From the NCBI GenBank assembly GCA_024741835.1, contig JAENRP010000100.1, positions 73,383 through 137,382 on the forward strand: a stretch of DNA of 64,000 bases, given 5' to 3'. Shown here piece by piece: positions 1-12,287 of this stretch. This DNA is from Diplocarpon mali. Its lineage: Eukaryota; Ascomycota; Leotiomycetes; Helotiales; Drepanopezizaceae. How positions within the stretch are numbered: the first letter of the stretch is position 1; each line of letters starts with the position of its first letter. Made by a program: the position numbers and the translations under genes. The notes under the pieces were generated by a model, which did not search any database, was not told where the DNA came from, and saw only the letters and a list, made by a program, of their open reading frames with translations.

Positions 1-443
1 CCACCGCTCTCTGCAACAGCTTCCCGCTATCCAACCACTAGAGTCGAACCATTCATCGGTGAGAAAAGATATGAAAGATATCTCTGCTTAGAATGACTCA
101 GGTCTCACCATTAGTGTAGAGGGGCTTTTCTATCGCATCCTTCATTTTTCAGCTTAATCCCAAATCTCGTATTTACCGTGTCACAGACTCGTATCCAGGC
201 AGGTGATACCAGGCTGAACAGTGAATAGTGGTCAAGAATATTGTCCTTCAGTTTTGCTTTATTTTTAAACATCTGGCACTCGATATCCCGCGCCGGGCCC
301 TGGCTGGTGTGCACGTAACAGAACAGCTGCTGGCGAGACCAACGTCCTTTTACTATATCTTGATCTTTTCCCCCACGCAACCATTGCCTCTGCCAACCGT
401 CAAACTCTAAGCCCAAGAGTAAATAACAAGCCCACCTAGCAAG
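1..443. other. 5' flank of the knottin-like secreted-protein gene
   Basis: I see no convincing gene here. The open frames on both strands lack recognisable domains; the long minus-strand one mirrors the coding bias of the downstream exon. The last 30 bases before the start at 444 are A/C-rich (AACAAGCCCACCTAGCAAG), typical of a fungal 5' leader. The stretch GGTTCGACTC on the minus strand near 42-52 resembles a tRNA T-loop, but no arm pairs around it. Confidence 0.5.
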
Positions 444-1033
444 ATGTACCTCCTGGCTCATGCCTCCGTCCTCCTTCTCCCCTTCGCAACCTGCACAGTC
501 CTCTCGGTGCCCAGAGACGCGCCCCCCTTCTCCTACCGCAACGTCACCCTCTCCCTCTTCGGCGGCCCAGCATCCTACACCTTCTCCTTCCCCGCCGACG
601 GCGGCAGCCACTCGCCCTCGGCCCCCAACCCGCTCGCCGTCTCGCAAATCCTCTCGGAGAACTTCAACATCTTCTACAGCTGCAATCTGTACTTCGCCGC
701 TGGCCCCGGGGATGGGAAGGCCGTGGTGTTGACGAGCAACGCACCAGGGAACGAGGTTGCCGTGGGTCCGCCGAGGGCTTTGGCGGGTATTGCGTGTCAG
801 CCGACGGCGGGAGGGCGCGGACAGTACTGTTTGCCTGAGTATGGTGAGTTGGCCTTTGGCATGCTGATATCAGGTCTTGGATCTATCTTCGGGCCACTCG
901 GCTAGAGAGTAAGATGCTGACCGGCATAGCGACCTGCGAGTGGTGCGGCGGCTCGAATGGACTTGGTGGTTGCCGGGTCTTGCAGTGCTGTAGCGGCTAT
1001 TGCGCCGCTACTAAATGTCGGCCTACGCATTGA
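444..1033 (+). CDS. Small secreted cysteine-rich protein with knottin-like C-terminus
   Basis: Two exons, 444-843 and 930-1033, joined over an 86-nt intron (donor GTGAGT, branch GCTGAC, acceptor CATAG), give about 167 residues. Residues 1-20 form a hydrophobic signal peptide, so the product is predicted to be secreted. The middle part (about 25-128) is Ser/Pro/Gly-rich with two Cys (80, 118). The tail is dense in Cys: 129, 136, 139, 148, 153-154, 158 and 163. Its order C-x4-CC-x3-C-x4-C (from Cys148) is the spacing seen in inhibitor-cystine-knot proteins. The intron falls just before the tail, so the knottin-like module is almost exactly one exon. Without splicing, the frame ends at 905 and loses the whole Cys tail, which supports the intron. 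I recognise no named family. An effector or antimicrobial role is inference from size, secretion and Cys pattern only. Confidence 0.75.
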
Positions 1034-2859
1034 GTGTCGTATAGGGGGACTTTTTCTTTTGATAAGTTTAACTTTCGAGTATTACTTTATTATTATTTTT
1101 ATGAAGAAGCAGATCTTACCTCTTGTCTTGATTATGCATGGATCCAGCTTGTGATGTTGAATAATTCAGTAGGAGATCCGGGGGTCAACAAGACTAATTA
1201 GAAAACCGCGTAAATCGTGTACCTCTTGTGTTTAGAAGGGAGGGGGTTAAATTGCATCAAAACGTAGCTCAAATAGACTAACTGTTAATGGACTTCAAGA
1301 AGAATCTTTACTTAGAGTATTGATCGGCTACTAATGTTCATTATTTGTAAGTCTTCAGGCTATCCGAGGTTAGAAAGGGGCTTGCTTTGACTTGGCTCTT
1401 AATACTTGGCGGGAGAACAAGAAAAACAAATACTCTTGTCCGCCTAGCTAAAATCAATTATTGTTCCTAATATTACAATAGATCACTTTTAATCAAGAAC
1501 TTATATGTGAATATATGGTTTCTATAAAATTTTTAATCATTATATGCGTAAGTACTCCTATTCGGCCTGTGATAATATAAATGATCAAGTCAGGCTCGCA
1601 GATAAGCTGCTTATGTAGTAATAATTTTTGCGTTGAAATATGTTTCCAATTCTTCTTGCATACGTCTTTTGGCTCGTAGGCAATGAATGAGGACTTCTCT
1701 ACAGTAGCAATCAAGCAGCAGAGAGCCGGGCCACTGAAAATATATCTGTGAATCCGTTTATCATTGGCCATCCCAATTTACCAACACCGAAATGGTATAC
1801 CTCTGATCAAACTCTCCATCAGCTCTTAGAAAGTGCTTCTCCAGCTCTAGCCACGTGAGAGCCGTGTTTTTGAATGAGCCGCACTCCTCTTTAGTCCCGC
1901 CGCCCTCCTCGGCTTTTTCAGACGTGGCTCTGGATCTAGTCATGCGAGTCACAGGGGGAAGCCGAGCTCCCCACAGATCTTGCGGTCTGAGGAATCGGTG
2001 ATGCCAGTCTTGACGGGTCCACGCATCCCTCTTAGAAAGTGTCGCAAGATCTCGAAATTTGGGTAAATGAACAGATACTTGCTCAAAATTAGAGTGTACT
2101 GTTCAAAAATGCGGTTTTTCTCAATTGCCAGTGTTGTTCTAATATCTCGCTAAAAAAGATTGTTAATAAATAGACCCTATCTGGTACGCAGGAAGCAACA
2201 AGTGTGCTCCAGCAATGCCTCGCGAGGAAACGCCACGACTGCTCATGCCTCATAGTGGCTAAGTTTAGTTCTCTAATCATTCATGTAAATGGTATCAGCC
2301 GGGGGGGTGGGGAAATCGATCAGAATTTACATCTTACCTTTCAATCTCCATGTCTTCCCCTCACATGTATAGTGCAACCTCAACTCCTATTATAAGCTCA
2401 CGGTTCATTAACCGTCGAGAGTCGATAACGCTAAAAGCTGTCTCTTTGATAAACCTCCAAATCAGCCACAGACCTTTCTCCGCCTGTCTAGCTCCTCGCG
2501 AGCCCCTCTCTCACTTGATCAAATCACCATAAAACAATCATCAAGGCCGAAGAGCCCGCATCTCAGACCAACAAACGCCGAGCAAGTATGCACTGGTTCA
2601 AGTCACCCCAACCAACCAAAATGACATACAAAGGTATAGCCCACAGATAGTCTGGAAAAACCGATTCAAGGTAACCCATGAATGTTTCCCCCCCTTAAAC
2701 CTATTCGCTTAAGAAGCCCCTTGTTCCGGATATTACTACACATCAAGTTTTGAGCATCATGTCACATTACATCACCCACATCCCGCTGCACTTCCATATG
2801 CACTGCTCCACCTGCACTCCCTCAGCGGTATTCTTGCCTCGCCACCGCCGGCCAGTGGT
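1034..2859. other. Intergenic, no gene recognised
   Basis: About 1.8 kb between the 3' ends of two convergent genes. The few open frames are under 95 codons, have no domain or signal peptide that I recognise, and overlap on both strands. The AT content rises between 1040 and 1600, but I see no LTR, inverted repeat or transposase remnant. Confidence 0.5.
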
Positions 2860-4557
2860 TCATGATTCCGACTTCGCGTCGTCATCCAGTTCCTGGAACC
2901 TGCCTTCATGGACCGCCTTCTCGACTGGATTCTGGACGCTCATGACGCCGGTCTTCTTCAGCCTGTTGTATCGCATTAGTCCTATTTTCAAGTTCTCATA
3001 CCCTCCAGCTCCAAATCTCCAATTCCCACTCCGCATCTACCATCTGATCCCAAGCAAGAGCAGACGAGAGGGCTACATACCTCTCGAAGAGCACAAAAAG
3101 TCTCTCGGCCTCCCTCTCCTTCTCCTCTTCGGTCATTTGTACCTCCTCCACCCTCTCCTCCATCTCAAGCATCTGCCCGGTAATAGGATTCACCATCCCG
3201 GCCAAAGCGTCGTGGCCGGCACTCGCCGTCGTATGACTTCTATCGCTCCCTGGACTCCACGCCTCCAGTGCATTCTCCGGGAGCGGCACTTTATGCTGGA
3301 ACAGAAATCCCGATGCAAAGCCATACCCGACGTTCTGCACGAATGTTCGGGCGTCTTTATCCGAGAGCTCGAAGAGCAGCGCGGAGATGGATTCGCGCAC
3401 TTGTGGCGTGATTGGGTTTTTGGTGAGGCGTAGGAGTGCGGAGGGGAGGGTGTCGGCACGGCCGAGGATCTGCTTGCGGTCTTCGGAGGAGGGAAGGAGC
3501 ATTGTCTGCGCGTGCTGCTGCACAGACTCAGGGGCGAGGGGGTAGATCTTTCGCAGAAGGGTGAGGAGGGGGGACACGTTCTGCTCAAGTTCGTCGTCGG
3601 CGTAGACTTTGACACTCTTCTCGAGGATCTCGATCAGGCGGTCCAGATTGACGAGTGGTGTCGATGATGGGAAGAGTGTTGCGACATTGTCTTTGTGTTC
3701 TAGATCCAGATTCATCAGGGCGTTGACCAGGGACCCAATAGGAGGTTCTAGAGGTTTGCTGCTTGATATAGACCGCTTGGCGAGGATAATCAAGATTGGT
3801 TGCACCGCGGGCGAAAAGGCCGCAGTCCGCTGCGGACAGTGGTGTGTGATATTAAACATCAGCTTTGCCGTCTCTATCAATGCCATATCCTCCATCGGGT
3901 CCAGCGCGCCGACTTCCCATTCCTCCGTGGCGTATGGCTTCGCGCGCCTGCTAACACTCTCGCATATGTTCTCCGCCAGGTGGTGCTGATCCACCAGATT
4001 CTCCAGATCAAGGTTTGTGTTGTAGGTAGTGAGGAAGATGATCCGCGAAACCAGAAAATCGTCGTCCCTGCTGGCGTTCTTCAGCTTGTTGCAGGCCTTC
4101 TGCTCGTATCCCAGATCCACCAGTATCTGTCTTGTCTCGGGTTTGAGCAGTAGGGCGTTCGCCAGACATCGAAGAGCTTCTCGAGAGGTCGTCCAGGAGG
4201 GGCTGTGGAAGGCGTGCCGAGCTAATGTCTCGATTCCCTAGGACTGTCAGCATCTGCAGAAGTCATAGACTGTGCAACCTGCGTCTTTCGTGAATATCGG
4301 ATCCGAGTCTGAAGGGTCGCGCCCATAGACCTTGACCTGTTCAAGCAATAAGTCTCGTTCTGCCAATGTTAGGCGGTTCCTGTAGAGGAGAAGGGCCGGA
4401 CGTACGGTGCGGTGTTAGGCTGGCATTCTCCAGGTCCGCTGCCAGCGCTCCCATAAGGCTGGTGACCTCGTCGAGTTTCGCTGCTGTTGTCAGCCAGCTC
4501 CCACTCCATACCGCAGTACCTACCTGTCCCCTTCAGATCCGCAGGCGGGCTGAACAT
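2860..4557 (-). CDS. ric8: RIC8/synembryn, G-alpha chaperone and guanine-exchange factor
   Basis: RIC8 folds and activates heterotrimeric G-alpha subunits in the cytosol and at the plasma membrane. I rebuilt five exons: 4557-4524, 4483-4406, 4359-4283, 4237-3081 and 2962-2860. They total 1449 nt and 482 residues, the normal size of fungal RIC8. Family signatures are DPIFTKDGIETLARHAF, LLLKPETRQILVDLGYEQKA, ICESVSRRA, NPITGQMLEMEE, MTEEEKEREAERLFVLFERL and, in the last exon, KTGVMSVQNPVEKAVHEGRF. These span the ARM/HEAT-type helical fold. Introns 1, 2 and 4 have GTAGGT, GTACGT and GTATGT donors. Intron 3 (4282-4238, 45 nt) only keeps frame if it begins with GC (GCAGGT), a rare GC-AG intron. 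A second acceptor three bases downstream in exon 2 is also possible. An in-frame ATG 105 nt upstream (4662) is less likely, because the family starts close to the chosen Met. The next gene upstream on this strand is RIF1, 1.5 kb away. Confidence 0.93.
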
Positions 4558-6072
4558 CTTGCGCGTCGTGTAGTTGCCCTGTATGTATATCGTCTGGTCG
4601 CCAGTACTTGTGAATTGGGGGTTCTCCGCAGGCCGGCGCAGATATTGGAACCGCAATTGCAATGGCTCTGGCTTCAGCTTCAGCTTCAGTCTTCAGCTAC
4701 AGCACCGGCACCTTGGTTCACCTACCAGCCGTGTCGCAGTTATTTGCAGACCGCAAAGTACGCCTCGTCCAAGCCTCCCACTCTTTCGCTTCTAGACCTT
4801 GCAAACGAGCTCTCGGGAGAGAAGAATGAGACTCTGCGTTGTCCAGTAAAGCCGCAGGTTCAGGGTGCCAACGCCTGGGTAATTTTTGCTGGCTCTCGTC
4901 TTCGTCGTCGGCAGCGCAATGCAGTGAGGAGATCCTTGTGATGAGCTCGTGCCGATGACTGCGATAACACCTCGGCGGGTGTGACCAGGCCTTGCGCAGC
5001 CTGTGTATGGTGTGTTATATTGCCAGACTGGAGATGCGGCGGCTGGTGCAGGGGGAGCTTGGGTCGTGATGGCGGGGTAGAAGAGTCTGTGGGGGCGACT
5101 GGCGCCGGGCAATTGAGCTTTGTGGGAGAAGATTAAATCGGTGAGAATGCTAGAGCTAGAGCACCAAGCAGATGCGCTGGGAGTGGTGTTGTCGCATTTT
5201 GCAGGTGGTAATGTTTCGTGCTGTGTTTTATTATGGACAATGAATTTTATAGCTGCTATCGCGGAATTGAGGGCTCCAGTACGGTTCAAGGGCCGCACGG
5301 GGTCTGCTTACTATTCAAGACCAAGACCAGGTACTTTTTACTACATTTCTCCCTCTACTTACCACCACCAGGACTGAAGTTGTTGATATCTCTTTCCGCT
5401 AAGTCGTGTCTTCTTTTCGTTTCTTGTTCTCTTGCCAGCTGAGAAATATCAACGTCTTTTTGGAGAATTCTCCTTTATGGAGGTTACTTCCCTCCTTGCA
5501 CGCACCTCAAGTAAAATCTCGCAAGCTATAGACTGGAATCAAATAAAGGGAAATGTTGGGAATAGATAGCAAGGAGACAGAAGGAAAAAATCAAGGGGTA
5601 GAGAGTCTGTGAGGTTAAGCGAAAAGCCGGCTATGCAAACACACTCGAGTACATCGCTCACGGAACCACCATTTTAATTACCAAGCATACTATCAGCGTC
5701 TTGAAATAAAGAGCCAGAGACCCTTTCATTCTGAATTCTTGAAAGAGGGTTCTGTTCCAAGGCGCCAGCCTCAGCTGATCGCTATAGCATAACAGAACAC
5801 TGACAAGCCAAATCTACCACGGGCAAGGAGCTCCACAGATTCTCCAAATGTACTGATACGGTATTGGTATCTCATCGCTAGAGTACTAAATATCTCATTT
5901 TTGCACAACTGCCCCTAATTCCTGCTCCCATTTTGCCTCTTCCCACCCTTCTCTCCTCACTCACGCCCGCGGCCAGCAGAAATCAGCCTACCCCCAAGGT
6001 CCACACCAAGCCGAAAAGATGCCCTAGACCACGCCATGCCATAGGAAAACTTCAAAAGGCCCCTTCCCTCTT
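4558..6072. other. RIC8 promoter region and RIF1 3' flank
   Basis: No gene is supported. The open frames (73-191 codons) overlap on opposite strands and resemble nothing I know. A short CTTCAG hexamer run lies at about 4672-4694. The stretch 5900-6070, pyrimidine-rich on the plus strand, is the likely 3' UTR of RIF1, whose stop is at 6073. Confidence 0.5.
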
Positions 6073-9000
6073 TTAACCTTCGCCAGCCATATTTCGCCCT
6101 CTCTTCCCAGCCTTATATAGCTGTTCCTTGGCATCCATAAACAGATCTTCCAAGCGATCCACTTCTCGTCTACTCAACGACGCACTCTGCAAGTCGCGGA
6201 GCAGGGAGTGTAATTTAGATGCCATACTCTCAACAGTAACCAAGGGAGTTTCGGGAATGGCTGAATCTTTTGGCGCCTGTGCTGGAGTTTCTGGCGGTGG
6301 AGACGTGTGGTCCTCTGATCCAGCGGCGCTTGACGTACCTGGCAAAATCGAGTCATCGAGTCGCATCTCCTCGCTTACAGGGAGCGGCGACACAAAGTTG
6401 CGCAAGATAGATTCATCGATGAGTGACCCTTCGACAGTATCTGCGTTCGGCTCGAGTTCATCTGCTCCAGGCGTGTCCATGTATACATCTTCTTCTGTCG
6501 CCACTGGCTGCTGACTCACGGCTTGCGCAGCGCCTGTTATTACAGGGTAATCTTCGAACGACTCATCAATTTCGAGTTCCTTGGGCGATGTAGGCGGCAC
6601 TTCTTTTCCTTCCTGGCTACGAGACCGGGAATGAACTACCTGTGCGATCTTATGCCACACCTGTTGTACAACGCCTATGCGATTGGTACTCTGGCTAGAG
6701 CTTTCCGTAATTTCAAGTTCCTTAGACGGTGTAGGGGGCACTTCTCTTTCATTGGTCTTGGTCTTAATTGGAGATAAAACCCTAGTTTTGTTCCATGCTT
6801 GCTGCTTCACGTTCCGAACACCGATCTCGGCTTCCTTGCCGGGTGTACTCTCTCCGTCTGCACCCTCATTGTCTTCTTTGCCACCAGATGCAGCACCATC
6901 GCTCTCCATCTCTGTGACCTGCTTATCAAGATGAACAGATATATCTTGGCTCTGAAAGCCATGGCTCGGCTCGACTTCAGGGCTATGTTGTTCGACTTGT
7001 GAGGACCTCCTTGGTCGCCCTTTTCGCTTCTTCTCTGGGGATGCCTTCTGGGATGAGGAATCTACGTGGTCAGTTTGATCCTACCAAACAATCAAACAAC
7101 TTACTATCCATTTCAGCAGCGAGCTCCTGGCTGTCAGGCACTTCATTCACATCATCGCTAACTTCCTGGAGCTTTCTCTTCTTGCTAGTAAGAATTTTTC
7201 TAGAGCGCTTGGCCACAGGCTGGTGGTTTTCGAGGCTAGAAGTATCGACAACAATGGTATCCTTGTTGTTGTATTCAAGTCCGTCGTCGCCAATGGTTGG
7301 AACTCGCTCGCCGGTTTTAAGTCCAGGAGTCTCTGGGATTAAGGAAGGTATTGACGAGTACTCCATTTGATTTTTAGCAGATGATTTTCGATCGGTTGTT
7401 AGCTGCGCAGTTGATGTCTTGTTCAAGGTCGATCTGCGACCTGAAGTTCTACGGGCAAATGCAGGTGCGGGCGAGTTCATTGCCGAAGACTGTGCAGACG
7501 ATGACCGCGTTTGACGTCGTTGAGTGTCATCCATGGGAGGTCTTCTCGCAGCTGCTTGATCGTACTCCTCCATAATCCTCTGGAGACTCGAGTCATTGCC
7601 AAAATCTGTGGGCGTGGACGGTATTTGAGCATGACTGAACTCTCCGACGATCGAATGCGGAGAAGACACAGCATCTTCAAATACCTGCTTGTCAGACGAA
7701 AGAGGACTGGACTCTGCATCAACAAAGTGACCGACTGGAGAGCTGCCCGGATATCTGGGATCAACTAGAGCTCTTTTGGTAGATGCGATCTCTATTGCAA
7801 GACTAGAACTGATCTGCAGCGATTGCGCAAGATCCACATCAATATTCGTCTGGGACTTCAACTCTTCTTCTCGCTGAGAATATCTCAGTTGCTCGGAAGG
7901 GTCTTCCGGCGCAGGGGAGCTATGAAGTTCCGCGGGCGTAAACTCGACACTGGAGATTGTGTTGTCGGGGAAGTCGAGGGGCGTCTTGGCAAATAGACCA
8001 GATGATTTTACCACATTGAGAGACCCAGGATCCTCTATTGATGAGCGCTCATGCTCTAGCAGTTCAACCTTGGTCTCCTTGGTTTCTTCTGATGGGTTCG
8101 TGTCTATGATTGTCTCACCGCAATCCTCGGATGGCATCTCAAAAGGAGAGGAGAGGATATCGATATTGTCGAACTTTTCAACAGCCTCTCTCAACTGTGC
8201 CTCTTGCTCGTTATCTGGTTCTGGGTCGGCTGGAGGCTCAGGGGAGGGCGTGGAATTTGAAATGTAGGAGCTCCGTCGAGAAGAAACCTTGTACGGGCTC
8301 CTGTAAGCAATATTTACTTTCGTTGCGGTTTCCGGGGGAGATGAAGGAGGGTCCAGAGCGACTAATTCGCCTCGGGTTGGTCGTTTAGGAGTCGGTGAAG
8401 ATGCAACGAATCCATCATCGTCACTTGGAATGGTAAGAATGGGAGTAGTCTCTCGGTCGAACTCGGGCCTTCTGGTGGGCAACTGGGACGAAGACCGATG
8501 GGTAGGAAGTTCCATCTCCGACTCTGTTTGAGCTGAACTTTCCGCTGGAATAGGAGTCGATCTGAGATCGGGAAACATCGCCTGCTCAACTGCTTGCCTC
8601 TCTTTGGTCTCCCTCTGCTTGTCTGTCAAAAGCCGAGAGTCGACCACCCTGTCTGCTGGAGAAGAATCGACGGCCTCGAATTGGATTTGTGAGTCATCGT
8701 GACGAAGTCTTGGTGTGACGTCCAGCTTTCTCGACTTCCGGGTGTTGCAACTGGGGGTACTCTCGCGAGATCGCTTCATCGACATGGATCGGCTAACCCG
8801 AATAAGAACTTGGGGGGTTGTCTGGCGCAACATTTTCGTAGTGGGAGAGACTTCAGAGACACCCAAGTCGTCTTGGCTTTCCACAAACTCCATTGGGTGT
8901 TGTTGACCGGCCAAAGACTCATCGTCAAAACTTTCTGGGAAGAATGGGAGCTGGAGCTCGGTTACTAGCCTCAGTCTCAGAAGAGCCTCTTTGACAGGCT

Positions 9001-12000
9001 CGGGGTACGTGAGATGCTCTTCGCACGACCCAAAAGATTTATTCCAAAACTCTATAGTGGCATTGACAATACTCATGTGCTTGCTGTTGAGACCAGAGCA
9101 AACAAGTGTCTCCAAGACACTCAAGACCTCTGTATGGCTTTTCAAATCAAGTATTCGCGATATTAAAGTTCTGACCATCGCCCACATCGTCGCAATCTAA
9201 GCAAGTTAGCAAGGATTTGGGCAATCAGAGATCAGTACTGACTGCCTTCGACAAAACATCACCGCCGATAAGCTTTGCCTCGCTGTCGAGGACCCAGCAT
9301 TCGACACCCGATTGTATTTTGGCAAGAACTGGAAGAATCAAAGAGGTTGGGCATTTCCCGAGAAAGTTAGTGACCGCTGATATTATTTCTGCGTGCTCGA
9401 CGACGAGATCCTTTGAGTGCATGAGGTTGGCTGTGTTAAGGCTCCATCTGATATACTCGTACAAGTGGACGTACGGATCAAAGGTTGACGATTTTTGGTG
9501 AGCAGAAACTCCCCACAACCTTCGTGAAGCTGCATCGAGGGCTTGTCGATCTCTGGGATATCTTGCCTTTTCAAGGACTAAACAAAAGTAAGGTAAACCT
9601 CTTGGCTCTTTCTGATTTGGGCCAGAAGAGGTGAAGATATTAGAAAGAGGCTCGATTACTGCAATAGCTCTTCCAGCATCACCAGCATCTAGTGTTACTG
9701 ATGCGACCAACGCTTCGAACAAGTTTCTCCAGCCAGGAAGGACTGCACTCGGAGACAGATCCGCCCCTATCTTTAGTATCATTGTCCCGTCACTGTAGTC
9801 AGAACCAAGAGGCTGCTCGTCACTGCTCTGATGCTCTTCTCTGGTGCCAGTTGTGGTAGTAGCAAAGTCAGCAAGAACTTGCCAAATGGCTCTCGATTGT
9901 TCTGTGCTATGGGTGGATAAAAGGTGAGTCAGCTTCTTCAGAAGTTCCATGCGAGACCCTTTCGACGGGCATGCTAAGAAGAAGGGCGATAGTATTTGAC
10001 CCATTATTTTGCAAAACGGCTGCTGATAATCTAAGCCAGGCGAGGGGCTTATCATGATTAGCACGAGATGGTGAAGGGTCAACTTCATCTCAGCTCGGTT
10101 CTTTTTGGGTTCATGTGAAGGTGTCCCGACAGCGATGAAAGAGTCCTGGACGATGGAAAGTTGCTTCCGGATGAAAGGGTATGTTCCAAGACCAGCGATA
10201 CTTGTAGATACAATGCATTCAAAGCTTTTCAGGAACGCGGCCGATTTCTCGGCACTTGAAGGTGCATTTTCTGGTGGTAAGCTACCAATCTTATCCATGC
10301 CACTATTCCAAAATTTGTGCAGCATGCTGAAGATTGATGCGATACAAGACATTGAGTCACTGTTCGCGTTTGGCTCGACTTCCTTCACAGCTGGTGAGGC
10401 AATGGAAGCAATGTAGGTTTTCCACAGTTTTGAAATAGCCGAGTCGCTACCCAAATCCCAGTACAGCTTCTCCGTTATGGGAACCAGCACCCTGAACACT
10501 CGAGTAAAGTTCCTGCGAAGCCACTTTGAGTCCAAAGATGGTAGTTCGGTTGGGCTCATGACATTATGTTGGAGACTGTCGATTGCTCTGGGTTCGAGCC
10601 ATTTTCTTTGTGTTGTCGAATCGAAGAGGCAGTGGAGGATAATGCACGCATCCGTAATTTCCTGTTTAGCTACCTCTGCCTCCCGAGTTTTTGTGGACTC
10701 TAAACAAGCAGTTGCCAACGGGATGACATATTCATCCCAAAACAAATCCAGTTGGCTCGAGGGAGACTGTGGTTTGAGTGCGTAGTACAAGAGGATGTTG
10801 ACACTCCCGAGGGTGAACCTGCGCTGCGACTTGCGTGAGTCTAGTTGAGTGATAAGAGCTTGAGAAAGCAGAGACCTAAGTCTGACAGAGCTCCTCTCAC
10901 TCGGCTGCACCGCATATATGAGACGGTTCCAAGCAAAATTGGCTTCCACCCTGGTAGAAGTGTCTTTCGAGTTGAAACAAAGCTGAATAACTCCCAGATA
11001 CGAAATCCAGAACTTCCACTTCACCATGGTTTCGGGGTTTGACCGGAGGAATAGTATGACAATACTCCATATCTGTGGAACTGCTGCACCCACCCCATCC
11101 TCTTTATGCTTGACCATAATCTTCAGCTTATCGGAGTAATAATCTGCAAATGCAACCCCCTCCGCCTCCGACTTGAATAGATTGATGACAGCCTTGGAAG
11201 CAGCAGGCTCGGCGCCCAGCGTGATGGCGGCTTCGAATCCAAATGCAATTGCGTGTGACCGGGTCTCCTTGAGGCTGCTGAGCATGTCGGTAAACATATC
11301 CCCGGTCCAGGCGGCATTGCTGATCATATGACTCCTCGACTGCCGCAGAAGCGCTCGGTAGACGTTGATCCGTGAAATGGCTATGCTCTTCCCTTTGACT
11401 TGACCAATATTGTGTGCTGCTGTGATTAGCCTTCCCACTCGTTCCTGATTCATGACTTTGGCAGAAAAATTCTGTTGGGCCATAATGAACAACAAATGCT
11501 TCAGAATCTCCTTGGACGTCGATTCATCCTCAATGGCTCTGATAGCATGGTCGACAAACTGTACAGTGAACTCCGGCGGGAACGAGTCCGACATGACAGG
11601 CTTCTGAAGGAAACTCGACAGCAGGATCAATGCATTGACTACCAGACTGGTATCCGACTTGCCATTCTCCAGTTTCTGCGAAAGATCCTGCCAGATAAAC
11701 TGACACAGTTGCGCCATCTTGCCCCGTAATGCTTTCGGGTCAGGTATATTCTCCGAGGCCTTCAGCGTGCTGGACAGCATAAGATATGCATCCATCTTGG
11801 AACTCCTGTCCGTCCCAGCCAACTGTTGTAGGACTGATTCCAGCATCGTGGAGAATGTGGCGTGGTGGTGGAGAGGGAGGAGCTTCGTACTGCCTAAGCC
11901 GTTGTACTCTGGCTCAAGGACTCCATTGTACGCCTTGAGGATGGACTTTGGCGGTTTTCGTTCGGAGGAGGGAGCCAGAGGTTGGACCGTACGTTTAATG

Positions 12001-12287
12001 CTCTTCCCGTCAAAGGAGGCAATTGGAGGATCCTTGTATTCCGTCGACTCTGACCATAGAACCCTCTTCTTTCCCGACTTCCCTGACCCGAGTGTGTGTA
12101 CAGCCTCGACGGGCGCTGAAGTGCCGCTGGCCGGTGAAGAGGCCCGTCGGTGGTTGACGTCGTCCTGGTAGAGCCGCACCAGTCCGGAGAATGGAAGCTT
12201 ATCCTGCTTATGACCAGATTCTCTAGGAGGCGTAGGTGGCCGAGCTTCTATAGGTTGTGGGTTCGAAGCAGCCGCCGTCTCTACCAT
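6073..12287 (-). CDS. rif1: RIF1, telomere-associated PP1-docking regulator of replication timing and end protection
   Basis: RIF1 binds telomeres and late-replicating chromatin and recruits protein phosphatase 1. Three exons, 12287-9243, 9196-7105 and 7061-6073, give 6126 nt and about 2041 residues. Intron 1 (donor GTCAGT, branch GCTAAC) and intron 2 (donor GTAAGT, branch ACTGAC) are the only phase-consistent joins. The start sits in GCAGCCATGG, an ideal context. Both PP1-docking motifs are visible near the N-terminus: RVLW (RVxF type, about 75-78) and SILK (about 115-118). A long helical-repeat Rif1_N region (about 140-1000) contains ALRGKMAQLCQFIWQDL. A disordered Ser/Pro-rich middle follows, with many SP/TP and SQ/TQ sites. 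Exon 3 starts with a basic cluster, KKRKGRPRR, that combines a nuclear signal with an AT-hook core (about 1723-1731). Two imperfect 40-residue repeats follow, each with EVPPT and KELEI. The last 45 residues are helical and basic, in the position of the Rif1 C-terminal domain. The gene lies 52-58 kb from the telomere. Exact splice sites are inferred. Confidence 0.92.

Noticed and set aside
30..60. tRNA-like GGTTCGACTC on the minus strand
   Set aside because: The flanking bases do not form a T stem, and no anticodon or acceptor arm pairs can be found around it.
111..647. 178-codon minus-strand frame opposite the secreted-protein gene
   Set aside because: Low-complexity Gly/Glu/Arg product that mirrors the codon bias of the plus-strand exon. 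No domain.
2750..3433. 227-codon plus-strand frame opposite RIC8
   Set aside because: Covers the RIC8 last exons antisense and has no recognisable product.
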